Source: UBA1240 sp045599185
Lineage (GTDB): Bacteria > Spirochaetota > Spirochaetia > Treponematales > Treponemataceae
Reading direction: 5' to 3'
Length of the DNA: 64,000 bases
Assembly (NCBI GenBank): GCA_045599185.1
Contig: JAZRVO010000003.1
Coordinates: 1 to 64,000, forward strand
The notes under the pieces were generated by a model. It was not told the origin of the DNA and searched no databases. It saw only the letters and a program-made list of their open reading frames with translations. A program made the position numbers and the translations under genes. Shown here piece by piece: positions 32,126 through 42,114 of the stretch. Position 1 is the first letter of the stretch. Every line of letters begins with the position of its first letter.

Positions 32126-33516
32126 TGGTTGTAGTTTGGGGGCTTTTAGGTCTTTGCGTCATCGTGGTCATTCACGAATTTGGCCATTTTCTTGCTGCAA
32201 AAGCATTTGGAATAAATGTTGAAGCTTTTTCAGTTGGAATGGGACCGGTGCTTTTGCACAAAAAAATAAAGGGAACTGATTTCAGGCTTTCGCTTTTGCC
32301 GATTGGCGGATACTGTGCCATGCATGGCGAAGATGCTTTTCAGCGGGCACTGGAAGAAAAACTTGATGAAATACCAAAAGAAAAAGGTTCTTTTTACGAA
32401 AAGCCTCTGAACCGGCTGGTTACGGCTTTTGCCGGTCCTTTTGCAAATTTAATTTTTGCCGTTCTGTCCTTTACAGTAATTGCACTGGTTGGGTACAGTT
32501 ATGAAACGGCGTCAAACCGCATCATCATTGCCAGCGAAATTTACCCGGAAATTAGTTCTGCGGCAGCTGATGCCGGAATTATCAGCGGTGACAGAATAAT
32601 TAAAATCAACGATACAATAATCAACAATTTTAGCGACATCAGTTCCTTTGCAGCCGTTCACCCGGATGAAGATTTGCTTGTTACTGTAGACCGCAACGGC
32701 GAAGTTTTAACTTTTACGATTCATTCTGAAATGGAAAAGGCTTCTGCCAGAGGAAAAATTGGTGTAACTGCGTGGATAGACCCGGTTATTGAAGAAGTTT
32801 ACGACGACAGTCCGGCACAAAAAGCAGGTTTTAAGAGCGGTGACATTATTACAGCCGTAAATGGAGAAAAAGTAGAATATACCGCTGCAATTCAGAAAAT
32901 ACTTGACCATATTTCAGAAAAATTCAACGATTCTTACGAAAATTCCAGCGAATTTATGATTTTTTCAGTTTTGCGCGATGGTAAACTGACGAACCTTAGC
33001 GTACCCGTTGAATTTAACGAAGAAACCCAAAAACTGAAATTCGGTGTTTCCTTTGAAACTGTTCACGTTGAAGAACGGACTTCCAATATTTTTAAGGCTT
33101 TCGCCAGCGGAATAAAGGAAACCGTCGAAATGATTGCCCTTACATTCAAGACAGTTACCTGGTTTTTTAAGGGAATTGACATTAAGCAGGCTGTTTCCGG
33201 CCCTATACGCATTACGGTTATGCTGGGTGAAGCGGCGGAAACCAGTTTTGCGGCAAGTTTTGGTATTGGCATTGTAACGGTTCTGAATTTTCTGGCACTA
33301 ATCAGCACTTCTCTTTTCATAATGAACCTTTTGCCCATTCCCGTGCTTGACGGCGGACTGATGCTTTTTGCCTTTATTGAACTGATTCGCGGCCGGGGCG
33401 TAAAACCGAAAACCCTTTACATTGTACAGATTATTGGCTGGGTTGTAATTGCAGCACTTTTTGTAATTGGAATTAGCGGCGACTTGCACTACATTTTTGA
33501 ACGTTTTGCAAAATAA
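32125..33516 (+). CDS. rseP: Site-2 intramembrane zinc protease RseP
   Basis: 463 residues. VIHEFGHFLAAKAF in the first membrane helix is the HExxH zinc site, and NLLPIPVLDGGLMLF near the C-terminus supplies the third ligand (LDG). One or two PDZ domains lie between (GIISGDRIIKINDTII; AGFKSGDIITAVNGEKV). It cleaves membrane-bound anti-sigma factors or signal-peptide remnants. Start overlaps the dxr stop (TAATG). A large region between residues 60 and 90 (AFQRALEEKLDEIPKEKGSFYEK) is typical for bacterial RseP rather than the shorter S2P forms. Confidence 0.93.
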   Translation: MVVVWGLLGLCVIVVIHEFGHFLAAKAFGINVEAFSVGMGPVLLHKKIKGTDFRLSLLPIGGYCAMHGEDAFQRALEEKLDEIPKEKGSFYEKPLNRLVTAFAGPFANLIFAVLSFTVIALVGYSYETASNRIIIASEIYPEISSAAADAGIISGDRIIKINDTIINNFSDISSFAAVHPDEDLLVTVDRNGEVLTFTIHSEMEKASARGKIGVTAWIDPVIEEVYDDSPAQKAGFKSGDIITAVNGEKVEYTAAIQKILDHISEKFNDSYENSSEFMIFSVLRDGKLTNLSVPVEFNEETQKLKFGVSFETVHVEERTSNIFKAFASGIKETVEMIALTFKTVTWFFKGIDIKQAVSGPIRITVMLGEAAETSFAASFGIGIVTVLNFLALISTSLFIMNLLPIPVLDGGLMLFAFIELIRGRGVKPKTLYIVQIIGWVVIAALFVIGISGDLHYIFERFAK

Positions 33517-33604
33517 TTCTGAAAAATATGTTATGTTTTTAAAGCTTTTATTGATATATTAGAGATTTTTGTAACTTTAACGAAAGGAATGGATATTTAA
33601 AAGT

Positions 33605-35539
33605 ATGAAATCTTTGAGTAAATCGCGGAAAACTTCCGCAAAAGTAATTTTTGGTCTGGTTTTTGCATTTTTCACTTTTGGTGCTGCAAATGCACAGCGC
33701 ATTTCTACCCAGCCCCATTTTTCGCAGGTTTCGGCAATGGCCTATAAAGAAGACAACGGTTCTATATTTTCGGCCGGTGAAGACGGAATGGTGATAAACT
33801 GGGCAAACAATTACGAAGGCGACCATTACCAGTGTTCCGATTTGATAATTAGAAAAATTGCCGTGCACCCAAACCGCAACGAAATTGCAATTTACGAAAC
33901 CGATGACGTATCTACTTACCGCGTAACAGTTTGGGACTGGACATACAAAAACAAGAAATATTCTAAAACTCTTAAAGATTCTGTAACTTGCCTTTCCTAT
34001 TCAGCCCAGGGCACCTATTTAATGATAGGAACTTCTTCGCTTAAAGGTCTGAACTTTTTTTACGCAGACAATGGTTACACCAAAAATATTCTGACTGATT
34101 CAACAGGGCCGGTTACCATGGCCAAAACAAGCCGCACGGAATCAAGCCTGGTAGTTTATTCACCAAGCGGCCAGCTTGTTTATTACGATTTGAAAACCGG
34201 CAGGGAAAAACCGAACGGCCGTTTTGCTACCGTTGCAAACCTTGAACAGCCGGTTTTGTATAACAACAACATGAATTTAGCAGGCTATTCGGAAGGAAAA
34301 ATTCACGTAATTTCAGCAACATCCGGCAAAACAGAAAGAACGCAAAATGCCCGGACACCGGTTTTCTGCACCGTTAATTCTGACTCAAGCCTTTGCTATA
34401 TGGATTACGACGGCGCAATGTACACGGTTTATTCAATTGAAGACGATACCGCAAAAAAAATGCAGGCACTTTACGCAAACAGCAGGCTTTGTGCCGGCGT
34501 AAAAACAGCCACCGGCTTTTATTTTGGCAGCGAACAGGGCGACATCTACCAGATTGACCGAAGCGACGAATACGCCGTAAGCCGCAGCGAACCTATTACA
34601 GTGCCTACTTACACACAAATTTTGGACATTTGTACGGCAAACGGTACGCTTTACATGCTGACGGAAAATTACCTGCTTAAGGCTGACCAGACAAATCAGA
34701 TTGCACAGGTTTTTGCAGAAAATCCGGGCTATGCAAACATTGCGGCTACTGAAAGCGAAATTTATTTATATTCAGCAAACACGCGAAACCCAATAAAAAG
34801 CCTTTCCCTTTTGATAGATCAGGTAGAAAACGTGGTATACACGCCAAATTCTTCCATTCAAAGCTTTAAAATTTGCGGTGACAAAATTGTTTTGCTTGAA
34901 GGCAATTCGGCAGTAACAATTATAAACACCGCAAGCAAAAATGTAGAAAAACGCTTCAGCGGCACCGGCTATTTTGATGCAGAACTTTTGAACGGCAACG
35001 AGCTTTACATAGGAAAATCTACGGCGACAAATCCAAAATCGCCAATGATTATGATTGATATTTCTACAGGCGAAACAGTAAGCATGAACCTGCGTGCAAA
35101 TGCTGCTTATTGCCTTGCTTCCGACGGCGTGAATTTGTACGGCCAGATGTACACGGAAACAAAAACTGGAAAAACTTCTTCACTTTTTTGCTTCAGGCCG
35201 GCCAGCCGTGATTACAAGGCTTTGTGGAGCGAAAACGGCGAGAACATTTCAAATATGACTAAAGTTATAAACGGAAAAATATATACGGATTTTTCCCAGG
35301 ATCAGGTAACGGTTGTGCCTAGCAGCGGAATTACTTCCTATAAAACCCGCTTAAACGGCAGTTCTGCACAAAACTTGAAGAATGTTGCAGTTTTTGGTGA
35401 CGAAGTGCTTGTTCTGAATACTCGCGGCACAATTTCTGCCTATAAAGAAGCAACTTTCAGAAATGTTGGTACTTATGTTTTGGGCTTTGACAACGAATTT
35501 TATTCTGTTACATCAAGCGTAACAAGTTACGCACAGTAA
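33605..35539 (+). CDS. Exported WD40-type beta-propeller protein
   Basis: 644 residues with signal peptide (KVIFGLVFAFFTFGAANAQ). Repeats of about 40 residues with VxxW/YD-like ends are visible early (SVSAMAY...EDGMVINWANN; LIIRKIAVHPNRNEIAIY...VTVWDWTYKNKK; SVTCLSYSAQGTYLMIG), fading later, consistent with one or two propellers. It should be a periplasmic scaffold. A 4-codon frame (ATG at 33589) precedes the start, and AAAGGA is oddly 16 bases from the main ATG. It follows rseP by 88 bases and is probably part of the same envelope-related run. Confidence 0.72.
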   Translation: MKSLSKSRKTSAKVIFGLVFAFFTFGAANAQRISTQPHFSQVSAMAYKEDNGSIFSAGEDGMVINWANNYEGDHYQCSDLIIRKIAVHPNRNEIAIYETDDVSTYRVTVWDWTYKNKKYSKTLKDSVTCLSYSAQGTYLMIGTSSLKGLNFFYADNGYTKNILTDSTGPVTMAKTSRTESSLVVYSPSGQLVYYDLKTGREKPNGRFATVANLEQPVLYNNNMNLAGYSEGKIHVISATSGKTERTQNARTPVFCTVNSDSSLCYMDYDGAMYTVYSIEDDTAKKMQALYANSRLCAGVKTATGFYFGSEQGDIYQIDRSDEYAVSRSEPITVPTYTQILDICTANGTLYMLTENYLLKADQTNQIAQVFAENPGYANIAATESEIYLYSANTRNPIKSLSLLIDQVENVVYTPNSSIQSFKICGDKIVLLEGNSAVTIINTASKNVEKRFSGTGYFDAELLNGNELYIGKSTATNPKSPMIMIDISTGETVSMNLRANAAYCLASDGVNLYGQMYTETKTGKTSSLFCFRPASRDYKALWSENGENISNMTKVINGKIYTDFSQDQVTVVPSSGITSYKTRLNGSSAQNLKNVAVFGDEVLVLNTRGTISAYKEATFRNVGTYVLGFDNEFYSVTSSVTSYAQ

Positions 35540-35551
35540 AAATAAGAAATT

Positions 35552-36766
35552 ATGAAAAAATCCCAGTTAATTTCGGCAGTTTTATCATGCATTGTGCTGT
35601 ACATTGCAAGTTTGTTTTGCGTACCATTAAAAAGCACCCTTGCCGCGCAGCAGAACGACTGGCATTCTTACCCGGCAGTTGTTACGCAAGTTGTTGAAAG
35701 TACAACTGAATATTACGAAGACGAAGAAGATTTAAAGCGCGTAACGGTTGTTTTCAATGCCAGAATTGCATCCGGGCAGTATAAGGGAAAAATTGTGCCT
35801 GTCATTCAGGTTATAGACGATTTTATTTCCTTGCGTGCAGACCCGGTAAACGAAAAAAGCCGAGTTATAGTTCTGCAAATGTACGACATGCCGCCGCAAA
35901 TTTGGGACAGTGACTTTTTGCAGAATAATTTGCAGGCTTACAAAGATGCCCCGGTTTTTGTTTTTGAAGAATATCACAGAACATTGCCGATTATTGCACT
36001 TGGCTTAATTTTTGTGGTTCTGCTGCTGCTGTTTGGCGGAATGAAAGGAATTTTTACGCTGGTTTCGCTTTTTTTAACTTGCGGCGCAATAATCTGGATT
36101 TTCATTCCTTCAATTTTTACCGGCTACAACATTTACACAAGTTCAGTTTTGGTATGCCTTTACATAATTATAATGACTTTGCTGATTGTTAACGGCGCAA
36201 ACAAAAAAAGCCTTGCCGCCATTATCGGTTGTTTCAGCGGGGTTCTGGTTTCTGCCCTGCTTTCTGTAATTATGTCAAAAATAATGCACCTAAACGGTTA
36301 TCTTAATACAAACTCGCTGTACCTTGCGGCACTTTTGCCCGGCGGACAAAGTGATTTGATTGCCGTAATTTTTGCCGCAATCATTATCGGTTCGGTTGGC
36401 GCCGTAATGGACGTAGCAATGTCACTTTCTTCGGCGCTGTACGAACTTGCCGAAAGTGTTGAAGGCATTACGTTCAAAAAACTGATGAAATCGGGGCTTA
36501 CAATTGGGCGCGACATTATGGGAACAATGGCAAACACGCTGATTCTGGCTTACATCGGCAGTTCACTGACTTTTGTTCTTATTTTAATTGCCTACAATTC
36601 GTCATTTCTGGCACTTTTAAATCACCAGATGATTATTGTTGAAATGCTTCAGTCGCTGGCTGGTTCTCTGGGCATTTTATGCGGCATTCCGCTAACAGCA
36701 TTTGTTTCAGCATTTCTTTATTCTGTAAAAATTACTGTTTCAATTGCCCCAAGCGAAGAAAAGTAA
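35552..36766 (+). CDS. YibE/F-like membrane protein
   Basis: 404 residues. An N-terminal helix, a soluble beta-rich part (about 40-150), then about seven helices. SVGAVMDVAMSLSSALYELAE with GRDIMGTMANTLILAYIGSSL is the YibE/F family core. Members are predicted multipass transporters; function unknown. It starts 13 bases after the beta-propeller gene, without a clear ribosome site, and ends 22 bases before the convergent ttcA-like gene. Confidence 0.85.
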   Translation: MKKSQLISAVLSCIVLYIASLFCVPLKSTLAAQQNDWHSYPAVVTQVVESTTEYYEDEEDLKRVTVVFNARIASGQYKGKIVPVIQVIDDFISLRADPVNEKSRVIVLQMYDMPPQIWDSDFLQNNLQAYKDAPVFVFEEYHRTLPIIALGLIFVVLLLLFGGMKGIFTLVSLFLTCGAIIWIFIPSIFTGYNIYTSSVLVCLYIIIMTLLIVNGANKKSLAAIIGCFSGVLVSALLSVIMSKIMHLNGYLNTNSLYLAALLPGGQSDLIAVIFAAIIIGSVGAVMDVAMSLSSALYELAESVEGITFKKLMKSGLTIGRDIMGTMANTLILAYIGSSLTFVLILIAYNSSFLALLNHQMIIVEMLQSLAGSLGILCGIPLTAFVSAFLYSVKITVSIAPSEEK

Positions 36767-36788
36767 CGTATTACGGCTTTAAGTTTCA

Positions 36789-37499
36789 TCAATATTCGTA
36801 GATTTTTCCCTTTATAATCGCGTTCAGCATTCTGTCTTTCGCGCCGGGATTATCTTTATGGATTTGCCTCACAAGGGTTTTTACATATTCCCGGCGTGTA
36901 ATTCCGTCATTTGGGCATGGATTTTTGACGACCGGCAAATGGTATTCGTCGCGGAATCCTTTGACTTCGTTTTCGGAAATGTAAATTAAAGGCCGGATTA
37001 CCGTTATGCCAGCTTCCTTGTAGTGCATTATGGGCGCAAAAGAAAAAAACTGCCCTTCGTAAATTAAGGAAAGCATCATCGTTTCAACCATGTCGTCCTT
37101 GTGGTGGGCGTATGCAACCTTATTGCAGCCCTGTCCTTTTGCAAAGGAATTGAGCGCACCTTTTCGGAGCTTGGCACACAAGGCACAGTAAGTTCCTTTT
37201 TTAACCTTCTGTTTCAAAATTTCTGCAATTTCTGTTTTTAAAATGTGGTATTTCACGTCAAGTTCTTCGCAAATCTTTTTCATCGCGTCAAGGTTGAATT
37301 CGCCAAAGCCCAAATCAACGGTTACGGCTATAATCTGAAACTTTTTCGGGTAAAAATTCCTTAGCCCGGCAAAAGCATAAAGCATCGCAACAGAATCCTT
37401 GCCGCCGGAAAGACCTATTGCAATTTTATCGCCGTCATCAATCATGTTAAAATCTTGAATTGCCTGCCGGGTGTAACTGTATAATTTCTGAAGTTTCAT
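36789..37499 (-). CDS. TtcA-family tRNA 2-thiolation enzyme
   Basis: 236 residues from ATG 37499. IGLSGGKDSVAMLYAFAGL is the PP-loop that binds ATP, YCALCAKLRKGAL holds a CxxC pair, and NKVAYAHHKDDMVETMMLSL and NPCPNDG are the further signatures, including a third Cys for a [4Fe-4S] cluster. TtcA makes 2-thiocytidine 32 in tRNA; the related subgroup TtuA modifies U54, so the target base is not certain. The frame is open to a TTG at 37514, but that adds only five residues without a ribosome site. Confidence 0.85.
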   Translation of the reverse strand: MKLQKLYSYTRQAIQDFNMIDDGDKIAIGLSGGKDSVAMLYAFAGLRNFYPKKFQIIAVTVDLGFGEFNLDAMKKICEELDVKYHILKTEIAEILKQKVKKGTYCALCAKLRKGALNSFAKGQGCNKVAYAHHKDDMVETMMLSLIYEGQFFSFAPIMHYKEAGITVIRPLIYISENEVKGFRDEYHLPVVKNPCPNDGITRREYVKTLVRQIHKDNPGAKDRMLNAIIKGKIYEY

Positions 37500-37571
37500 T
37501 TTTAGATTCTGCAAATATAATCAATAAAAATCAATACAGCTTAAAAATTCTTTCAGAGTTTTTTTACAAAA

Positions 37572-37601
37572 TTACACAAACTGTTTTTTTTATGGTACAC
37601 T
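37572..37601 (+). promoter_or_regulatory. Promoter of the OPT gene, leaderless
   Basis: TTACAC (37572-37577), 18 bases, TACACT (37596-37601) preceded by an extended TGG. Eight bases to ATG 37610, no ribosome site. Confidence 0.45.
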
Positions 37602-37609
37602 GAAAAGCT

Positions 37610-39481
37610 ATGGAAAACAAAGATTTTAAACCTTACGTTCCGGCTGAGAAAATTACACCGGAATTTACCGTTACATCAATTGTAACAGGTATCATTCTCG
37701 CAATCGTATTTGGTGCGGCTAACGCATACTTAGGATTGCGAGTTGGAATGACAGTTTCTGCATCAATTCCTGCAGCTGTTATCGCTATGGGCGTTACAAG
37801 AGTTATTCTTAAACGCAATTCAATTCTTGAAAGCAACATGGTTCAGACAATCGGTTCTGCCGGAGAAAGTGTTGCTGCTGGTGCAATCTTTACAATGCCT
37901 GCCCTGTTCCTTTGGGCAAAAGAAGGCGTTATTTCTGCACCAAGTATTCTTACAATCACTTTGATTACAGTCTGCGGTGCGCTGCTTGGTGTTCTTTTCA
38001 TGATTCCTCTCCGCAATTCAATTATTGTACAGGAACACGGTATTCTTCCTTACCCGGAAGCACAGGCCTGTGCCGAAGTTCTGCTTTCAGGCGAATCAAA
38101 GGGCGAAAGTACAAAAGCCGTATTCTCTGGCATGGGAATTGGCGCAATAATTAAATTTCTTGCAGACGGATTTGGCCTTGTTTCCGGTGCAGTTGCGGCA
38201 CCAATAAAAGCCTTAAAAACTGAATTTTCAATGGAAATTTACCCTGCCGTAATTGGTGTTGGATATATATGCGGAACTAAAATTTCTGCAATGATGTTTG
38301 CCGGTGGCATGATGGCTTGGTTTGTAATCATTCCTGCCATTATCACTTTCGGCGGCGACAGCACCCTTTTCCCTGCGTCAGTTTCCATTGCAGACCTGTA
38401 TGCCAACGGCGGTGCCGGTGCAATCTGGTCTAATTACGTTCGCTACATTGGTGCTGGTGCTCTGGCAGCAGCAGGAATCATCAGCCTTATAAAGTCGCTT
38501 CCGCTTATAGTAAAAACATTTACAACGGCAATTGGCGGTCTTAAAAACGCACAAAACACTTCATCAGACAGAACCAGCCAGGATTTGAGCATTAAATTTG
38601 TTCTTATTGGCATCGCCGTCATAATTCTTGCAATCTGGCTTTTACCGCCAATTCCGGCAGGAATTTTAAGTGCCGTAATAATTGTAATTTTCGGCTTTTT
38701 CTTTGCTACCGTTTCGTCAAGAATGGTTGGTTTAGTTGGTTCTAGCAACAACCCTGTTTCTGGCATGGCAATTGCAACCCTGCTTTTTGCTTCAATTATA
38801 CTGAAGGCCACAGGCCATACAGGTGCGGCAGGTTACGTAAACGCAATTACAATCGGTTCTATCATTTGTATCGTTGCCTGTCTTGCCGGTGATATGTCGC
38901 AAGACTTGAAAACAGGTTACTTACTTGGTGCAACACCAAAAAAACAGCAGATTGGTGAATTGATTGGTTCAGTTATTTCTGCCATTTCAATTGGCGGCGT
39001 TTTAATTCTTTTGAACAAAGCATGGGGTTTCGGTTCACCGGAACTTGCAGCACCACAGGCCACTTTGATGAAGCTTGTTACGGAAGGCGTAATGAACGGC
39101 AATCTTCCTTGGGCATTGGTAATGATTGGCGTATTCATTGCCATCGTCATCGAAATCCTCGGACTTCCTGCTCTTGCAGTTGCCATCGGTGTTTATCTGC
39201 CACTGGAACTTAGTGCGGCAATTATGCTTGGCGGTCTTTTAAGATGGTTTGTAGACAGAAAAAACAAGTCGGCTTCGTCAGACAGTTCAAACGGCGTGCT
39301 TTTCTGTTCCGGCCTTATAGCAGGCGAAGGCATTGTAGGGATTATTCTTGCAATTTTTGCCGTTGCCGGATTAAACATTACACTGCCGTTCTCTGCCAGC
39401 CAGATTGGCGGACTTGCAGTGGCAGTTGCACTGGCAGCAATTATTCTAAAAGTAGGAATTCCTTCAAAGAAGAATAAGTAA
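37610..39481 (+). CDS. OPT-family oligopeptide transporter
   Basis: 623 residues, about 14-16 membrane helices. VGMTVSASIPAAVIAMGVTRVIL, GSAGESVAAGAIFTMPALFLW and HGILPYPEAQACAEVLLSGE are characteristic of the bacterial OPT group. It probably takes up small peptides driven by protons; some OPT proteins carry metal chelates. A PqqD-like gene begins at the base after its stop. Confidence 0.9.
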   Translation: MENKDFKPYVPAEKITPEFTVTSIVTGIILAIVFGAANAYLGLRVGMTVSASIPAAVIAMGVTRVILKRNSILESNMVQTIGSAGESVAAGAIFTMPALFLWAKEGVISAPSILTITLITVCGALLGVLFMIPLRNSIIVQEHGILPYPEAQACAEVLLSGESKGESTKAVFSGMGIGAIIKFLADGFGLVSGAVAAPIKALKTEFSMEIYPAVIGVGYICGTKISAMMFAGGMMAWFVIIPAIITFGGDSTLFPASVSIADLYANGGAGAIWSNYVRYIGAGALAAAGIISLIKSLPLIVKTFTTAIGGLKNAQNTSSDRTSQDLSIKFVLIGIAVIILAIWLLPPIPAGILSAVIIVIFGFFFATVSSRMVGLVGSSNNPVSGMAIATLLFASIILKATGHTGAAGYVNAITIGSIICIVACLAGDMSQDLKTGYLLGATPKKQQIGELIGSVISAISIGGVLILLNKAWGFGSPELAAPQATLMKLVTEGVMNGNLPWALVMIGVFIAIVIEILGLPALAVAIGVYLPLELSAAIMLGGLLRWFVDRKNKSASSDSSNGVLFCSGLIAGEGIVGIILAIFAVAGLNITLPFSASQIGGLAVAVALAAIILKVGIPSKKNK

Positions 39482-39838
39482 ATGAAAAATACCAGAGACA
39501 ATTACCTTGATTTCGTCTTTGAAAAAAAAGACGGCTTAAAATACGAAGAAAACTCAAATGGCGAATACACGATTTTTGTTGAAAACAAAGGTGTATTCAA
39601 TAAAATCATGCAGAAAATTCTGGGCAAGCCTAAAATCTCGCAGATTCATTTGGAAGAATTCGGTAATTTCATCTGGAAACAAATCGACGGCAAGCAATCG
39701 GTTCTGCAAATATCTGAAAAAGTGCATGAACACTTTGGAGAAAAAGCAGAACCGCTGCTTCCCCGGTTAGTTCAATATTTTAAGATTTTGCAGAATAACG
39801 GTTTTGTAGAAATAAAAAAAGAAGAACAGAACACTTAG
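39482..39838 (+). CDS. PqqD-like protein (peptide-recognition fold)
   Basis: 118 residues. SQIHLEEFGNFIWKQIDGKQSVLQISEKVHEHFGEKAEPLLPRLVQYFKILQNNGFVEI is a PqqD winged-helix-like domain, the fold known as the RiPP recognition element that grips leader peptides. A 45-residue N-terminal extension precedes it. It starts directly after the OPT transporter stop, so the two are coupled. No radical-SAM enzyme or precursor peptide is visible nearby, so a RiPP role is unproven; it may instead serve peptide handling by the transporter. Confidence 0.8.
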   Translation: MKNTRDNYLDFVFEKKDGLKYEENSNGEYTIFVENKGVFNKIMQKILGKPKISQIHLEEFGNFIWKQIDGKQSVLQISEKVHEHFGEKAEPLLPRLVQYFKILQNNGFVEIKKEEQNT

Positions 39839-39952
39839 AAAATTCTTTTTATGGCAACAATGCCGCCAGATGGCAGCGTTTTATAGTGCCTGCTATAAGG
39901 CAATAAGTGCCAATTTTATTCTGCCTGACATTTTGCAAAGCGTTTAAAAAAC

Positions 39953-39994
39953 AAAAAGCGGATTTTTAAGGAAAATTAAAAATCCGCTTTTTTT
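39953..39994. terminator. Bidirectional terminator
   Basis: AAAAAGCGGATTTTTAA and TTAAAAATCCGCTTTTT form a perfect stem around a 6-base loop. It serves the PqqD-like gene and the convergent leuD. Confidence 0.93.
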
Positions 39995-40014
39995 AGCTTT
40001 AGCACAAACAGAAA

Positions 40015-40548
40015 TTAATATTTGTCTTCTGCGTAACCAAGCCAGCCTTCTTTTTCAACCAAAGCTTTTTCAAAGCCGTCAAGCTTAAAAATGTAGCTTT
40101 TGGAAAGTGAACCTGAAATCAGTTTAACTTTTGCCGTTCCATCATCATTCAAAACAATTTTAGAATCAGTATCTTTATCAGCAAAAGTATGGAACATATC
40201 GTCAATGTCCTTGCGGTTCATTTCAATTGCCATCAAGCCGCAGTTAAACATATTCTGTCTAAAGATGCGTGCAAAGTTTACGGCAACAACTGCATAAATT
40301 TCGTTAACTTCCAAAGCCCAAGGTGCGTGTTCGCGTGAAGAACCGCAACCAAAGTTTTCGCGGGTAATAATTACACGTTTACCAGGCACGTCAGCTTTAG
40401 AATTAAAACCGTCAAGTTTCAAATCTTCAAGCAAATAAGGCTTTAATGCCTGCTTTGAAATTTCAGTCAAATACTTTGCAGGAATAATTTCATCGGTGTT
40501 GATGTCAGAACGATCAAGAAATAAAACCTTTCCGCCGAATTCTTTCAT
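40015..40548 (-). CDS. leuD: 3-isopropylmalate dehydratase-type small subunit
   Basis: 177 residues. LFLDRSDINTDEIIPAKYLTE and ITRENFGCGSSREHAPWAL are the swivelling aconitase-domain signatures. It pairs with the large subunit 184 bases upstream. The short (archaeal/clostridial) form also occurs in dimethylmalate and methylthioalkylmalate dehydratases, so leucine synthesis is likely but not certain; no leuA or leuB is in the window. AGGAG precedes the ATG. Confidence 0.85.
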   Translation of the reverse strand: MKEFGGKVLFLDRSDINTDEIIPAKYLTEISKQALKPYLLEDLKLDGFNSKADVPGKRVIITRENFGCGSSREHAPWALEVNEIYAVVAVNFARIFRQNMFNCGLMAIEMNRKDIDDMFHTFADKDTDSKIVLNDDGTAKVKLISGSLSKSYIFKLDGFEKALVEKEGWLGYAEDKY

Positions 40549-40732
40549 TTATAAACTCCTAATCGGGATGTAAAAAACTGAAAAAAGTTTCCTACATTTT
40601 TCAAGCTTTGCGGCTTTTTCCGCATTAAACGCACAATATACGCGCTTAAATTTGCAAATTTTCCGTTAAATTTCAAATTGAACAAAAGAAAATTTGCCGT
40701 ACTGGTAAAAGTCCCAAGCCTTTATCAATACG

Positions 40733-42016
40733 CTATTTCCACAATTTAGAATTGCAGATTGTTCCTTTAATTGCACTTGCAGCTGCTGTAGCCGGGCTCA
40801 TCAGGTGAACCATACCGCCCTTACCCATTCTTCCGTTAAAGTTGCGGTTTGTTGTACTTGCACAAACTTCACCTTCAGCCAAAACACCGTTACTCATGCC
40901 CAAACATGCACCACAAGTTGGGTTTGTAACACAGAAACCTGCGTTCATGAAAATTGCAATAATGCCTTCTTCAAGTGCCTGACTGTAAACTTTCGGTGTT
41001 GCCGGTGCAAGAATTGCACGCACATTGTCTGCAATATGGTTGCCTTTAAGCACTTCTGCGGCAACGCGCAGGTCTTCAATGCGGCCGTTGGTACAAGAAC
41101 CAATGTAAACCTGATCAATTTTTGTGCCTTCCATTTCGGCAACAGTTTTTACTTCATCAGGTTTATAGCCGTAAGTAACCATCGGCTGCAAGTCTGAAAG
41201 GTCAAAAGTGTAAACTTTTTCGTATTTTGCATCAGCATCAGAAGTCCATTTGCTGTAATCAGCAAGTGCAGCTTCTTTAGAAGCATATTCATCTTTAATG
41301 AACGGCCACAAATAATCAACAGTAACAGCATCTGGCATACAAATTCCCGATGTTCCGCCAGCTTCAATTGCCATGTTACACAGCGTCATGCGTGCTTCCA
41401 TGCTCATTGCATCAATAACCGGGCCGGTAAATTCCATAACACAGTTTGTCGCACCGTTTACGCCAATTTGACCAATAATGAATAATATCACATCTTTTGC
41501 GTAAACGCCATCTTTAAGTTTTCCGTTAAGAACAAATTTAATGGTTTTCGGTTCCTTAAAAGAACAAACGCCCTTCAAAATACCAACTTCAAGGTCGGTA
41601 GTACCAACACCGGCAGCAAAAGCACCAAAAGCACCGTGCGTACAAGTGTGGCTGTCACCCATAATTACTGTAAAACCAGGGCGAACAAAACCCTTTTCCG
41701 GGAAAATTGCATGGCAAACGCCGTTTGCACCAATATCAAAAAAGTCTTTAATATCGTGACGACGTGCCCAGTCGCGCAGAATTTTTCCCTGCAAGGCAGT
41801 TTTAGAATCTTTTGCAGGCGTTACGTGGTCAATAACAGCCTTAATTTTGGTAGGATCAAAAACCCTGTCAAGTTTTTTATGTGCCAAATCGTTAATGGCA
41901 ACCGGTGTTGTAATTTCGTGGCAAAATACGCGGTCAAGTTTAACAACCCAAGTATCGTCGAAAGGTTTATCTACAAGATGACTGTCGAAAATTTTTTCAG
42001 CAATAGTCTTTCCCAT
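40733..42016 (-). CDS. leuC: 3-isopropylmalate dehydratase-type large subunit
   Basis: 427 residues from ATG 42016, set by AAGGAG seven bases upstream. VDHVTPAKDSKTALQGK, GDSHTCTHGAFGAFAAGVGTTD and IGSCTNGRIEDLRVAAEVLKG with NPTCGACLGMSNGVLAEGE carry the three Fe-S cluster cysteines. It isomerises 2- to 3-isopropylmalate with LeuD. The short form (about 420 residues) is the LeuC2 group. Likely co-transcribed with leuD; the gap between them holds no gene. Confidence 0.88.
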   Translation of the reverse strand: MGKTIAEKIFDSHLVDKPFDDTWVVKLDRVFCHEITTPVAINDLAHKKLDRVFDPTKIKAVIDHVTPAKDSKTALQGKILRDWARRHDIKDFFDIGANGVCHAIFPEKGFVRPGFTVIMGDSHTCTHGAFGAFAAGVGTTDLEVGILKGVCSFKEPKTIKFVLNGKLKDGVYAKDVILFIIGQIGVNGATNCVMEFTGPVIDAMSMEARMTLCNMAIEAGGTSGICMPDAVTVDYLWPFIKDEYASKEAALADYSKWTSDADAKYEKVYTFDLSDLQPMVTYGYKPDEVKTVAEMEGTKIDQVYIGSCTNGRIEDLRVAAEVLKGNHIADNVRAILAPATPKVYSQALEEGIIAIFMNAGFCVTNPTCGACLGMSNGVLAEGEVCASTTNRNFNGRMGKGGMVHLMSPATAAASAIKGTICNSKLWK

Positions 42017-42114
42017 TGTTTTCTCCTTAAGCATTATTAAAGTTCTTTAAGTATTTTTAAATATTTATAAAGCTTTGTCAAGCCAAAATACTTAAGCAAC
42101 TCGTTTTTTCTGTT

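Noticed and set aside
39851..39886. 11-codon peptide after the PqqD-like gene as a possible RiPP precursor
   Set aside because: No ribosome site, no leader-like length and no conserved core; short frames like this are common by chance.
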